64,000 nucleotides of DNA from Burkholderia sp. PAMC 26561 (lineage in GTDB: Bacteria; Pseudomonadota; Gammaproteobacteria; Burkholderiales; Burkholderiaceae): positions 868,001 to 932,000 of the forward strand of contig NZ_CP014306.1 of the NCBI RefSeq assembly GCF_001557535.2. Reading direction: 5' to 3'. The position numbers were made by a program, and so were the translations under genes. Below, one piece after another: positions 1-8,509 of this stretch (position 1 is the first letter of the stretch; each line of letters begins with the position of its first letter). The notes under the pieces are model-generated. The model made no database searches. It was not told the origin of the DNA and saw nothing but the letters and a program-made list of their open reading frames with translations.

Positions 1-527
1 ACGCCGATCATCAGCACGCCCACTACATATCCGCCGAAAATGCCGACCGCGCTGAAAATAGCCGCCAGTACCGGCATGGCGATGATCCCGGCCCAGAAAC
101 GCGGCGCCACGACCACCTTGAGCGGATCGACGGCCATCATTTCCATGGCGGTGAGTTGCTCACCCGCCTTCATCAGGCCGATTTCCGCCGTCAGCGACGT
201 TCCCGCGCGGCCGGCAAACAACAGGGCCGTGACCACGGGACCGAGTTCACGCACGAGCGACAGCGCCACCAGCAGCCCAAGTGCTTGCTCGGAGCCGTAC
301 CGGTTGAGGGTTAGATAGCCCTGCAAACCCAGCACGAAGCCGACGAACAAGCCCGACACGCCGATAATCAGCAGCGAATAATTGCCGACGAAGTGGATCT
401 GTTTCGTGACAAGGCGCGGGCGGCGCAGCAACGGAAAGAATTCGACGACCAGGCGCAGGAACATGCGCGTCGCGTATCCGATCGTGCCGAAGCTGCCGAG
501 CACCGAGCGTCCGATGGCGCTGATCAT
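1..527 (-). CDS. mlaE: MlaE-type ABC transporter permease (partial, 3' end off window)
   Basis: Integral membrane permease of the Mla (Ttg2) phospholipid transport system, which moves phospholipids between the outer and inner membranes. About 175 N-terminal residues are visible; the gene runs off the left edge. The start is MISAIGRSVLGSFGTIGYATR; it continues with the family's hydrophobic segments and the conserved stretch RELGPVVTALLFAGRAG, then the motif region around LTAMEMMAVDPL. The ATG overlaps the mlaF stop (ATGA at 524-527), so the two are translationally coupled. The next gene outside the window is expected to be mlaD (inference). Confidence 0.93.
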   Translation of the reverse strand, partial: MISAIGRSVLGSFGTIGYATRMFLRLVVEFFPLLRRPRLVTKQIHFVGNYSLLIIGVSGLFVGFVLGLQGYLTLNRYGSEQALGLLVALSLVRELGPVVTALLFAGRAGTSLTAEIGLMKAGEQLTAMEMMAVDPLKVVVAPRFWAGIIAMPVLAAIFSAVGIFGGYVVGVLMIG

Positions 528-1342
528 GCCTTTGCTCCGATACCAAAGTCCGCCGCGAGCGGCGTCGTGCTTGGATAGTGAAATTTGAAGGGACCGTCGG
601 GCGCGCCGTCGATGAATTGCCGCACCGAGGGTTCCTGCGACGCCCGCAATTCCGCCGGCGTGCCTTCCGCCAGAATGCCGCCGTTCGCGATGAAATACAC
701 GTAATCGGCAATGGCGAACGACTCCGGCACATCGTGCGTGACGAGAATGGACGTGGCGCCCAGCGCGCTGTTCAACGTGCGGATGAGGTTGGCCGTAATG
801 CCGAGCGAGATGGGATCGAGGCCGGCGAACGGTTCGTCGTACATCATCAGTTCGGGATCGAGCGCGATCGCGCGGGCAAGCGCTACGCGGCGCGCCATAC
901 CGCCCGATATCTCCGATGGCGACAGATCCCGCGCACCGCGCAGCCCGACCGCATTGAGCTTCATCAGCACGAGGTCACGCAGCAGTTCCTCGGGAAGATC
1001 GGTGTGTTCCCGTAACGGGAACGCGACGTTGTCGAAAACAGTCTGGTCGGTGAAGAGCGCGCCGAACTGGAACAGCATGCCCATTTTCCGGCGCAGTTCG
1101 TAGAGGCCGTCGCGCGTCTGCGCGCCGACGTCCTTGCCGCCGAAAAGCACTTGGCCTTTTTGCGCCTTCACAAGTCCGCCGATCAGGCGCAGCACGGTCG
1201 TCTTGCCACAGCCGGAGCCGCCCATGACGGCCACGACCTGACCGCGCTTGAAGCGCATGTTGAGTTTCGACAGGATGAGCCGGTCGCCGTAGCCGAAATC
1301 GACATCGCGAAGCTCTAGCAAAGTCTCGGGAGAAGCTGACAC
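524..1342 (-). CDS. mlaF: MlaF-type ABC transporter ATP-binding protein
   Basis: Cytoplasmic ATPase of the Mla/Ttg2 phospholipid transporter; pairs with the MlaE permease encoded immediately downstream. Walker A GGSGCGKTT lies near residue 45, the signature SGGMARRVALARA near 145 and Walker B MMYDEPFAGLDP near 165, all in the order of a single ABC domain of about 270 residues. SGGM rather than SGGQ is typical of MlaF. The start is uncertain: the frame is open from TTG 1354, but that codon directly abuts the AAAGGA Shine-Dalgarno, so GTG 1342 (12 nt downstream of it) was chosen. A TATAAT box lies just upstream (1376-1381), so mlaFE may be transcribed separately from the thi operon. Confidence 0.92.
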   Translation of the reverse strand: MSASPETLLELRDVDFGYGDRLILSKLNMRFKRGQVVAVMGGSGCGKTTVLRLIGGLVKAQKGQVLFGGKDVGAQTRDGLYELRRKMGMLFQFGALFTDQTVFDNVAFPLREHTDLPEELLRDLVLMKLNAVGLRGARDLSPSEISGGMARRVALARAIALDPELMMYDEPFAGLDPISLGITANLIRTLNSALGATSILVTHDVPESFAIADYVYFIANGGILAEGTPAELRASQEPSVRQFIDGAPDGPFKFHYPSTTPLAADFGIGAKA

Positions 1343-1375
1343 AGGGGCTGACAATCCTTTTACGCAAGAGGCCGA

Positions 1376-1381
1376 ATTATA
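1376..1381 (-). promoter_or_regulatory. Candidate -10 box for mlaF
   Basis: Perfect TATAAT on the minus strand, 22 nt before the end of the mlaF Shine-Dalgarno region, in the 105-bp gap between thiE and mlaF. No good TTGACA-like -35 is visible 16-18 nt upstream, so the call rests on the -10 alone. Confidence 0.4.
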
Positions 1382-1459
1382 GGGCCTGTGCGCTTGCAGC
1401 GACGTGACGGTCCCTTTCGACTGATCAAAACATATGAAGTTTTTTCCGATTCGGATGCA

Positions 1460-2530
1460 TTATCGCGCGAATTCCTGTTGCAGCGCAGAAATGGCGGACG
1501 TGAGCTCTGGCGCCTCTGTAATGGCGCGAACGACTGCTGCGCTTCCTACACCGGTCGACAACACTTGCTGCAGCACGGAACCATTCACGCCGCCAATAGC
1601 AACAAGCGGAACAATGCCGTCGAGCAAGCGCACATATCGTGCCAGACGCGACAAACCTTGCGGCGCGGTTGGCATGACCTTGGTCGTTGTCGGAAATACC
1701 GCACCAAGCGCAAGGTAGCTTGGTTTGAAATGCAGCGCCTTCAACATTTCGTAGTAACCGTGCGTCGACAGCCCGAGGCGCAGCCCGGCTTCTGCGATGG
1801 CGTTCAGGTCGGCCGTATCGACGTCTTCCTGCCCAAGGTGGACGCCGTAAGCGCCGGCGCGGACCGCTGCCTGCCAATGATCGTTGATGAACAACTGGGC
1901 GTCATGTTTGGCGCCCGCAGCCACCGCACGCTCGATTTCCTGCTTCAAATCACCAGAATCGGCCGATTTACGGCGCAATTGCACCGTCCTCACTCCGTGG
2001 TCCAGAACCTGTTCAACCCATTCCGCGCTTGGCAGCACGGCGTACAGGCCCAGCCGGTCCGGGCAATGCGGGAAGGGCTTCGATAGTGCAGGCGGCAAAT
2101 TTGCCACCTTCGGGAAGGTGTAAAAGTCCACGGGCCAGGCATCGAGTTCGTCCAGGTTCGATGGGCGCCAGGCGAGCGCCAGCACAAGCGCGTCGTGCGG
2201 CTCGAATCCGCAATCCAGAAACGCGGCCAATGCTGCGAGCCAGTCGTCCGACCATTCGCCATCGAGCGCGTATTCCACGCCATCGAGCTGCAGCGTCGCG
2301 TGGCCCGCGGTGGCGGCCAGCAAGCCCACGCCATCCGCCGCCTCTGCGGAGGAACCGCCGCCCACGATCAAATCCCCCTTCAGCGGACGATCCGGCACGC
2401 TCAAGCAAATCCGCCATTGCTTCGATGCCGCCGGCCAGTCCCCCAGGCGCCGGCGAATTCGCTCGGCGGCTTCCAGGAGTTCGTCGGCGGGTGGCCAGAA
2501 TATTTCTCGATCCTGCGACAACAAACTCAT
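1460..2530 (-). CDS. thiE: Thiamine-phosphate synthase with N-terminal extension
   Basis: Joins hydroxymethylpyrimidine diphosphate and thiazole phosphate to give thiamine monophosphate. The C-terminal ~200 residues are a recognisable TMP synthase: GLYAVLPS, VQLRRK (diphosphate/Mg contacts), FINDHWQAAVRAGAYGVHLGQED, LGLSTHGYYE, LALGAVFPTTTK and PLVAIGGV. ThiE proteins are usually about 210 residues; this one has 356. The first ~155 residues (GGGSSAEAADGVGLL ... DALVLALAWRP ... PVDFYTF) match no family I can name with confidence and faintly recall the C-terminal part of ThiD-type kinases. The ATG overlaps the thiG stop (ATGA, 2527-2530). It is the last gene of the thi operon. Confidence 0.93.
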   Translation of the reverse strand: MSLLSQDREIFWPPADELLEAAERIRRRLGDWPAASKQWRICLSVPDRPLKGDLIVGGGSSAEAADGVGLLAATAGHATLQLDGVEYALDGEWSDDWLAALAAFLDCGFEPHDALVLALAWRPSNLDELDAWPVDFYTFPKVANLPPALSKPFPHCPDRLGLYAVLPSAEWVEQVLDHGVRTVQLRRKSADSGDLKQEIERAVAAGAKHDAQLFINDHWQAAVRAGAYGVHLGQEDVDTADLNAIAEAGLRLGLSTHGYYEMLKALHFKPSYLALGAVFPTTTKVMPTAPQGLSRLARYVRLLDGIVPLVAIGGVNGSVLQQVLSTGVGSAAVVRAITEAPELTSAISALQQEFAR

Positions 2531-3339
2531 GCAGCACTCCCGTCTTGATGCCAGAACGGCATGCCGACAACCGGCGTGCTCGCCTGCGCGCTATCGCGCT
2601 CGGCCATTGGACCTGCCAGATAGGCCATCCGCCCCGCCTCGACGCCCAGCGCAAACGCGCGGGCCATCTGCGGCGGAAACGTGGCCTGCGAGACGGCCGT
2701 GTTCAGCAACACGCCGTCGAAACCCCATTCCATTACCTGACACGCATGCGACGGCACGCCCAGACCGGCATCGACGATAAGCGGCACATCCGGCAACCGC
2801 TCACGCAACGTGCGCAATCCGTAGGGGTTCGTCACGCCCTTCCCCGTGCCGATCGGCGCGCCCCACGGCATCAGCGCCTCGCAGCCGACATCGAGCAGAC
2901 GCCGGCCGATCACCAGGTCCTCCGTGCAATACGGCAGCACCTTGAAGCCTTCGCGGATCAGTATTCCGGCGGCCTCGACCAGGCCAATCGGGTCGGGCTG
3001 AAGCGTGTAGTCGTCGCCGATGAGTTCGAGCTTGAGCCAAGGGGTATCGAAGAGTTCGCGCGCCATTCGCGCTGTGGTGAGCACTTCGTCCACCGTCTGG
3101 CAGCCCGCTGTGTTCGGCAGCAATGCGACGCCGTGGCGCTTCAAGACATCGAAAAAACCGGCTTCACCCGTGTTCGACTGGCGCCGCAATGCGACGGTGA
3201 CCATGCCGGGACGGGCGGCATCGATGGAATCCGACAGCGATTGCAACGACGGATAGCGCGAGGTCCCCAGCAATACGCGGCTCGGGAAAGACGTGCCGTA
3301 GAGCGTGAGGGTATCGGCGGTGGTGATCGTGGAGGTCAT
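2527..3339 (-). CDS. thiG: Thiazole synthase
   Basis: Forms the thiazole phosphate ring of thiamine from deoxyxylulose 5-phosphate, dehydroglycine and ThiS-thiocarboxylate; cytoplasmic TIM-barrel enzyme. Family landmarks are SRVLLGTSRYPS near the N-terminus, LPNTAGCQTVDEVLTTARMARE, WLKLELIGDD (the Schiff-base lysine region), and DAGLGVPSHACQVMEWGFDG followed by LLNTAVSQA (phosphate site). At 270 residues it has the normal length. An AAAAGGA Shine-Dalgarno precedes ATG 3339. It lies between thiS and thiE and shares a 4-nt overlap with thiE. Confidence 0.97.
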   Translation of the reverse strand: MTSTITTADTLTLYGTSFPSRVLLGTSRYPSLQSLSDSIDAARPGMVTVALRRQSNTGEAGFFDVLKRHGVALLPNTAGCQTVDEVLTTARMARELFDTPWLKLELIGDDYTLQPDPIGLVEAAGILIREGFKVLPYCTEDLVIGRRLLDVGCEALMPWGAPIGTGKGVTNPYGLRTLRERLPDVPLIVDAGLGVPSHACQVMEWGFDGVLLNTAVSQATFPPQMARAFALGVEAGRMAYLAGPMAERDSAQASTPVVGMPFWHQDGSAA

Positions 3340-3360
3340 GATCGATCCTTTTATGAATGC

Positions 3361-3558
3361 TCAGCCGCCGGCGACCGGCGAGACAATATCGAGCTTGTCG
3401 CCGGCATTGAGCGCCTTCGATGCATGCTCGCCGCGCGCCACGAACTGGCCGTTCAGGGCCACGGCGAACGGCGGCTTCGCGCCGAAAGCGGCGAGCGCGT
3501 CGGTGACGGTGGCGGCATTGGAGACGGAAAACGGCTGTTGATTGATGTGAATGTTCAT
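3361..3558 (-). CDS. thiS: Sulfur carrier protein ThiS
   Basis: Small ubiquitin-like sulfur carrier for thiazole synthesis; its C-terminal Gly-Gly is adenylated and turned into a thiocarboxylate that ThiG uses. The 65-residue product starts MNIHINQQPFSV and ends in SPVAGG, the required diglycine at the extreme C-terminus. ATG 3558 is the first ATG; the frame is also open to a TTG at 3570, but the ATG start matches the family beginning. It follows thiO by 8 nt. Confidence 0.95.
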   Translation of the reverse strand: MNIHINQQPFSVSNAATVTDALAAFGAKPPFAVALNGQFVARGEHASKALNAGDKLDIVSPVAGG

Positions 3559-3566
3559 GATGAATC

Positions 3567-4715
3567 TCAAAGCACGGGCGCCGCGTGTTCGCAGCGCAGC
3601 AAGGCGGACCAGCGGGCCTGCTGGCGCCAGTCATCGAAGGAATCGGGGTTATTGATCGCGCCGCCGAGCAACGCTTCGGCGAGCGCGCGGGCGGTGTCCG
3701 CGACTTCGGGCGCGATCATGTAGCCGTGCCGGTATAAACCATTCACGCGCAAGGTTCGTGCGCCGTCCCAGACAACCGCCGGCCGATGGTCCGGCAAGGT
3801 CGGGCGGCATTGCGAATTCAGCTCGAGAATGCGCGCCTCGCCAAAACCCGGATGCACCGCGAACGCGGCGCTCAGCAGTTCCAGCGCGGATCGCACGGTG
3901 ACCGGCGACATGTCTTCGCCCTCGACTTCGGTCGCGCCGATCACGTACAAATCGTTTTCCTTCGGCGCGATGTAAAGCGGATAACGCGGGTGCAGCAAAC
4001 GCACCGGCCGCATCAGGCCGATACCCGGCGCATGCACGCGTGCGACTTCGCCCCGGATGCCTCGCAACGCCGGCCACGCGGGTTTGCCGCCGAGACCACG
4101 GCAATCGATGACAAAACGCGCGTCCGGCATCGTATCGATCGTTGTGTTCCAGTGAAGGTCGACGTTGCGCTCCGCGAGTCCTGCCGCGAGTGCAGTCAGG
4201 ACCTGGCGGTTATCGAGCTGGCCTTCATTGGGGAGCAGCCAACCCTGCGGGAAACGTGTGCCGAGCGATGGTTCGGCGGCCGCGACCTGCGCGCCCGACA
4301 GCTTGACGAAGCCGTCCTGAAACAACGCCGGCGGCGCATTCGCCCGCAAGCGGCGTTCGAACAGCGGCGCCTCGGCGCGATCGCCGGCATGCCAGACGAC
4401 CAGCGTGCCATTGCGCTGGAAGAACACCGGTTGCGGCAATTGCGCAATCAACTGCGGCCAGCGCTCAAGCGACGCCGCCCCGAGTTCCGTGATCAGCAAT
4501 TCGGCGCTGGCCGCTTCGGCGAGCGGCGCGAGCATCGCCGCGGCGACCCACGCCGCCGACTGGGTGCCCGCTGCATCGCCTCGTTCGTACAACGCCACGC
4601 GATGCCCCGCGCCCGCCAGCAGCCACGCGATCAGCCGCCCGCACAGGCCGCCGCCGACGACGGCAAAGTCGGGCTGGGCAGACACGAACGGATTGGACCG
4701 CATAACAGTATTCAC
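3567..4715 (-). CDS. thiO: FAD-dependent glycine oxidase ThiO
   Basis: Oxidises glycine to iminoacetate (dehydroglycine) for the thiazole ring, using FAD and O2. The N-terminal Rossmann motif VVGGGLCGRLIAWLLAGAG and acidic strand end ALYERGD show a DAO-type fold; GLYRHGYMIAPEVA near the C-terminus is the second FAD contact region of this family. At 382 residues it is of normal size. The listed start is GTG 4715, about 10 nt from GGAGG; ATG 4703 is an alternative. It is the first gene of thiO-S-G-E and has a 225-nt leader containing the TPP riboswitch. Confidence 0.95.
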   Translation of the reverse strand: MNTVMRSNPFVSAQPDFAVVGGGLCGRLIAWLLAGAGHRVALYERGDAAGTQSAAWVAAAMLAPLAEAASAELLITELGAASLERWPQLIAQLPQPVFFQRNGTLVVWHAGDRAEAPLFERRLRANAPPALFQDGFVKLSGAQVAAAEPSLGTRFPQGWLLPNEGQLDNRQVLTALAAGLAERNVDLHWNTTIDTMPDARFVIDCRGLGGKPAWPALRGIRGEVARVHAPGIGLMRPVRLLHPRYPLYIAPKENDLYVIGATEVEGEDMSPVTVRSALELLSAAFAVHPGFGEARILELNSQCRPTLPDHRPAVVWDGARTLRVNGLYRHGYMIAPEVADTARALAEALLGGAINNPDSFDDWRQQARWSALLRCEHAAPVL

Positions 4716-4918
4716 GATGACGATGCCTCCTCAGCAAACGCTGCAGAACGGACAGGCGCGCACGAAGCACAAGGAAGTCGATGTCGGGAGACATGCCCGT
4801 TTCGAGCCCTGACTGAACGCGCGGCGCATCAAACATGTTCAGGGACGAAACCACGGCGAGAATGCAGCCGGCGCGCACGAAATGCGGATTGCGGGCCAGC
4901 CAGAACTGGAAGAAACAG

Positions 4919-4938
4919 AAAACCCCATGCGGGTTTCC
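4919..4938 (-). terminator. Candidate riboswitch-controlled terminator
   Basis: On the minus strand, the AAACCC/GGGTTT stem with a short GCATG loop is followed by a T-rich run (TTTTCTGTTTC) and sits immediately 3' of the riboswitch P1 helix. The 3' strand of P1 (GTTTCC) is complementary to the 5' arm GGAAAC, so P1 formation and this stem could influence one another. The mechanism (transcriptional or translational) is inferred only. Confidence 0.45.
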
Positions 4939-4939
4939 G

Positions 4940-5053
4940 GAAACTTCCCTCGCCGGTATTACCCGGATCGGGTGCAAAGGGACTCTCTCAGCCTCGCCGC
5001 GCGTTTCTCCACTTTTTCAAACCCGGAGACGCGTGCCGAAGCACCCCTGTTTC
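4940..5053 (-). promoter_or_regulatory. TPP riboswitch (THI element)
   Basis: The minus strand carries the conserved core in order: a GAAAC arm, GGGGTGCTTCGGCACG, CTGAGAGAG (the CTGAGA box, 4983-4991), TGCACCCGATCCGGGTAATACC, and GGCGAGGGAAGTTTC. The terminal GAAAC (5049-5053) and GTTTC (4940-4944) form P1. It lies about 225 nt upstream of thiO and so senses thiamine diphosphate for the thiO-S-G-E operon. Confidence 0.95.
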
Positions 5054-5063
5054 GTCAACAATC

Positions 5064-5093
5064 ATTAAAACATAAAAACGAAACGACCCGCAA
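5064..5093 (-). promoter_or_regulatory. Candidate thi operon promoter
   Basis: TTGCGG (5088-5093) and TTTAAT (5064-5069) are separated by 18 nt on the minus strand. The predicted start near 5057 lies right at the 5' edge of the riboswitch, which supports the placement; the -35 box is weak. Confidence 0.45.
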
Positions 5094-5353
5094 ACAAGCG
5101 GCTCTCATACTAGCGACCCGAACAGGGAAAAAGCCCGCCTTTCTTCCCTTTCGTTCGAGCCCGGCGCACTCTGGCACAATGCCGCGAACGCCGATGCATG
5201 TTGCAATTGCACGGATACAGCGAGAATTAAGGAGCAGTTAAGGCGCGCCCGAAACAATGCTCCGGCGCGCGCCGCCTTTGCTGATTGCGTACGATCCCAG
5301 GCGACCGCCAAGTTACAAACCTGCCGCCGAGCCGGCACGTCCTCAGGAAGCTC

Positions 5354-7105
5354 ATGACCATCACACCTCCAGGCAACACAGAACAAAACGCCGACAAAGT
5401 GTCGGCGTGGAGTCTCATCAAGCCTTATTGGGTATCGGAAGAACGCGGCATTGCGTGGCTTTTGCTGGTTGCGATCATCGCGATCAACATGACGGTCGTG
5501 TACATCAACGTTCGCCTGAACAAGTGGAACGGGGACTTCTACAACGCGCTGCAGACCAAGAATGTCCACGACTTTCCGCACCTGCTGATGATCTTCACCG
5601 GTCTTGCGTTTGCGTACATCCTGCTCGCGGTGTACGGCCGGTATTTGCGGCAGATGCTCGGCTTCCGGTGGCGTCAATGGCTGACACATCGCTACCTCGA
5701 ACAATGGCTCGGCGACAAAGCCTTCTACCGCATAGAACGCGATCGTCTCGCCGATAACCCCGACCAGCGGATCAGCGACGACCTCCAGTCGTTTGCCACG
5801 ACGACGCTGGCGTTATCGCTGGATTTGCTGTCCACGCTCGTGACGCTCGCCACGTTCATCACCATCCTGTGGTCGCTCGCCGGCGCGTTGAGTTTCTCCG
5901 TGTTCGGCACGGCCGTCACCATTCCGGGCTACATGGTCTGGGCCGCTGCGGGATATGCCGTCATCGGGTCGCTCCTGATGCAACGCTTCGGCCATCCGTT
6001 GGTATCGATCAATTACCAGGCGCAGAAAGTGGAAGCAAACTTCCGCTTCGGCCTCATCCGCATTCGCGAAAACGCCGAGCAGATCGCGTTCTACGATGGC
6101 GTCGCGACCGAGACCACGACCGCCAAGGGCATCTTCCAGACGATCCGCCAGAACTACTGGCAGATCATGAAATACACCAAGCGGCTCACCTTCGTACTGG
6201 CGTTTTATAGCCAGGTAGCGAACATCTTCCCGATCATGGTCGCCGCGCCCCGCTACTTCGCCGGGTTTTATTCGCTCGGCGTGCTGATGCAGATCAGTTC
6301 GGCGTTCGGCACGGTCAGCGACTCGTTTTCGTGGTTCATCAATAGTTACTCGACCTTGGTCGAATGGCGCGCGACCGTGAACCGGCTGCGCGAGTTCAAG
6401 CGCGTGATGCGCTCCACGCACATCAAGGAAGCGATTTCGCCGGCAACCGTGCATGGCGGCATCAACCTGCATTACGCGAGCACGGATGCGCTGGTAACAA
6501 AGGGATTGAAACTGGCCTTGCCCAATGGCAAGCCGCTCGCCAGCGTCGCCGATGTCACCGTCAAGCCCGGATCGCGATGGCTCGTGCAAGGGCCGTCGGG
6601 TTCAGGCAAGAGCACGTTGATGCGCGCGCTGGCCGGCTTGTGGCCGTTCGGCGATGGCACCATCGATGCGCCCGTCGATGCAAAGCTGATGTTCATCCCG
6701 CAGCAAAGCTACTTGCCGATCGGCACGTTGAAGGCGGCGCTGAGCTATCCGTCGGAGGCGTCCATTTTCTCCGATGACGCCTGCCGCGAAGCGCTGCGCG
6801 TCTGCAATCTGGCTGCATACGGCACGCGGCTGGAAGAGTCCGGTCATTGGGCGAAGATGATGTCGCCGGGCGAACAGCAACGGCTTGCTGCGGCTCGAGT
6901 GCTGCTGCACAAGCCGGACTTCATCTTCCTCGACGAAGCGACCAGCGCCCTCGATGCCGAGAACGAGATGCTGATCTATACGGCCTTCATCGACGCCTTG
7001 CCGAACGCCGCGATTGTCAGCGTCGCGCATCGGGAATCGGTCTCCGGGTTCCATGAAAACCGGATCGATATCGAGCGCGCGGCGGTGGAAAGTATCCCGG
7101 CGTAG
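5354..7105 (+). CDS. SbmA/YddA-type ABC transporter (fused permease and ATPase)
   Basis: Inner-membrane transporter with an SbmA/BacA-like transmembrane domain fused to an ABC ATPase (YddA-type architecture). The N-terminal ~300 residues are membrane-spanning with the family stretches NKWNGDFYNALQ, RWRQWLTHRYLEQWLG, FYRIE, and NPDQRISDD. The ATPase domain has Walker A GPSGSGKST (near residue 413), the signature MSPGEQQRLAAARVLL (near 501, PGE replacing the usual GGQ) and Walker B FIFLDEATSALD (near 523). The frame is open from 5285, but ATG 5354 has AGGAAG 6 nt upstream and starts MTITPPGN; this gives 583 residues. The substrate is unknown; relatives move peptides or cobalamin-like compounds. 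It is monocistronic, with a terminator at 7128. Confidence 0.9.
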   Translation: MTITPPGNTEQNADKVSAWSLIKPYWVSEERGIAWLLLVAIIAINMTVVYINVRLNKWNGDFYNALQTKNVHDFPHLLMIFTGLAFAYILLAVYGRYLRQMLGFRWRQWLTHRYLEQWLGDKAFYRIERDRLADNPDQRISDDLQSFATTTLALSLDLLSTLVTLATFITILWSLAGALSFSVFGTAVTIPGYMVWAAAGYAVIGSLLMQRFGHPLVSINYQAQKVEANFRFGLIRIRENAEQIAFYDGVATETTTAKGIFQTIRQNYWQIMKYTKRLTFVLAFYSQVANIFPIMVAAPRYFAGFYSLGVLMQISSAFGTVSDSFSWFINSYSTLVEWRATVNRLREFKRVMRSTHIKEAISPATVHGGINLHYASTDALVTKGLKLALPNGKPLASVADVTVKPGSRWLVQGPSGSGKSTLMRALAGLWPFGDGTIDAPVDAKLMFIPQQSYLPIGTLKAALSYPSEASIFSDDACREALRVCNLAAYGTRLEESGHWAKMMSPGEQQRLAAARVLLHKPDFIFLDEATSALDAENEMLIYTAFIDALPNAAIVSVAHRESVSGFHENRIDIERAAVESIPA

Positions 7106-7127
7106 CGCACCGGTTATTGCGTGTTTG

Positions 7128-7165
7128 GAAAAGCGGGCGCTTGCTGACCCGCTTTTCGCATTTTT
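7128..7165 (+). terminator. Rho-independent terminator after the ABC transporter
   Basis: GAAAAGCGGG (7128-7137) pairs with CCCGCTTTTC (7148-7157) across a 10-nt loop, followed by GCATTTTT. Confidence 0.75.
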
Positions 7166-7222
7166 GGACGCCGTAGAATGTCTCGCCGCCCTTGCAGAAG
7201 CGGGCATTGAACAGGAGACGGG

Positions 7223-8464
7223 ATGCGAGCGTTCGAGTGGTTCACCGAGTTGACGACGCGCGAGCGCCGCACGCTTTACGCCGGGTTCGGCGGCTATGCA
7301 GTCGATGCCTTCGACTTCATGATCTACTCGTTTCTCATTCCCACGCTGATCGCCACGTGGGGCATGACCAAGAGCGAAGCCGGGATGATCGCGACGAGTT
7401 CGCTGATTTCATCGGCGATTGGTGGATGGCTCGCCGGCATTCTCTCCGACCGATACGGCCGCGTGCGTGTGCTGCAGTGGACCATCGGCTGTTTTGCGTT
7501 CTTCACGTTTCTATCCGGCTTCACACATTCGTTCGGGCAGTTGCTTGTCACGCGTACGCTGCAAGGCGTGGGCTTTGGCGGCGAATGGTCGGTCGTGACC
7601 GTGATGATGGCCGAGACGATCCGCTCGCCGCAGCATCGCGCGAAAGCGGTCGGGACCGTGCAGAGCAGCTGGTCGTTCGGATGGGGCGCGGCCGCCATTC
7701 TCTACTGGGCGTTTTTCGCGTTGCTGCCGGAGGATACCGCGTGGCGTGCGTGCTTCTGGATCGGTATCGTGCCGGCGTTGTGGATACTTTATATTCGCCG
7801 CAATGTCAGCGATCCCGATATCTTCCTGGCGACGCGTCGCGCCCGCGATGCTGGCACCGAAACGGCCACGTTCTCCGATATTTTCAAAGGCCCTTATCTC
7901 AAGACAACGATACTCGGCAGCGCGTTATGCACCGGCATGCTCGGCGGTTATTACGCGATCACCACGTGGCTGCCCACCTACCTGAAGACCGAACGGCATT
8001 TGTCCGTGTTCAACACGAGCGGTTATCTCGTGGTGCTGATCGTCGGCTCGTTTCTTGGCTATGTGTTCGGCGCGATTCTTTGCGACAGGATCGGACGGCG
8101 TGCGTCGTTCGTGCTGTTTGCCATCGGCTCATTTTTGCTCGGCATGATCTACACGATGATCCCCATCACCGATCACGCCATGTTGCTGCTTGGCTTTCCG
8201 CTCGGCATTGTCGTGCAGGGGATTTTCGCGGGCGTGGGGGCGTATTTATCAGAGTTGTATCCGAATGCGATTCGCGGATCGGGACAGGGATTTTGCTACA
8301 ACCTCGGACGCGGGCTTGGATCGTTCTTTCCGATTCTTGTCGGGGTGTTTTCGCAAAGCATGTCGCTCGTCAAGGCAATAGGCGTGGTCGCGGGGACAGG
8401 GTATTTGCTGGTGATCGTCGCGACGTTGTTGTTACCGGAGACAAAGGGGAAGGCGCTGAGTTGA
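7223..8464 (+). CDS. MFS transporter, metabolite:H+ symporter type
   Basis: Major facilitator superfamily inner-membrane carrier of 413 residues with about 12 hydrophobic segments. The MFS motif A between TM2 and TM3 reads GWLAGILSDRYGRVRV; TM1 contains GGYAVDAFDFMIYSF with the acidic residues typical of organic-acid/aromatic-acid symporters, and TM4-5 carries RTLQGVGFGGEWSV. ATG 7223 has a good AGGAGA Shine-Dalgarno. It lies downstream of the ABC exporter but is separated from it by a terminator. The substrate cannot be read from the sequence; a carboxylate is the best guess. Confidence 0.92.
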   Translation: MRAFEWFTELTTRERRTLYAGFGGYAVDAFDFMIYSFLIPTLIATWGMTKSEAGMIATSSLISSAIGGWLAGILSDRYGRVRVLQWTIGCFAFFTFLSGFTHSFGQLLVTRTLQGVGFGGEWSVVTVMMAETIRSPQHRAKAVGTVQSSWSFGWGAAAILYWAFFALLPEDTAWRACFWIGIVPALWILYIRRNVSDPDIFLATRRARDAGTETATFSDIFKGPYLKTTILGSALCTGMLGGYYAITTWLPTYLKTERHLSVFNTSGYLVVLIVGSFLGYVFGAILCDRIGRRASFVLFAIGSFLLGMIYTMIPITDHAMLLLGFPLGIVVQGIFAGVGAYLSELYPNAIRGSGQGFCYNLGRGLGSFFPILVGVFSQSMSLVKAIGVVAGTGYLLVIVATLLLPETKGKALS

Positions 8465-8509
8465 GGCCGCCTTTTTTTCTTTTTGCGCGGCCTCGTTCGG
8501 CTTGGCTGC

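Noticed and set aside
2029..3723. 564-codon open frame on the plus strand
   Set aside because: Lies entirely antisense to thiE-thiG-thiS; its product is Arg/Pro-rich with no recognisable domain, as expected of a shadow frame in high-GC DNA.
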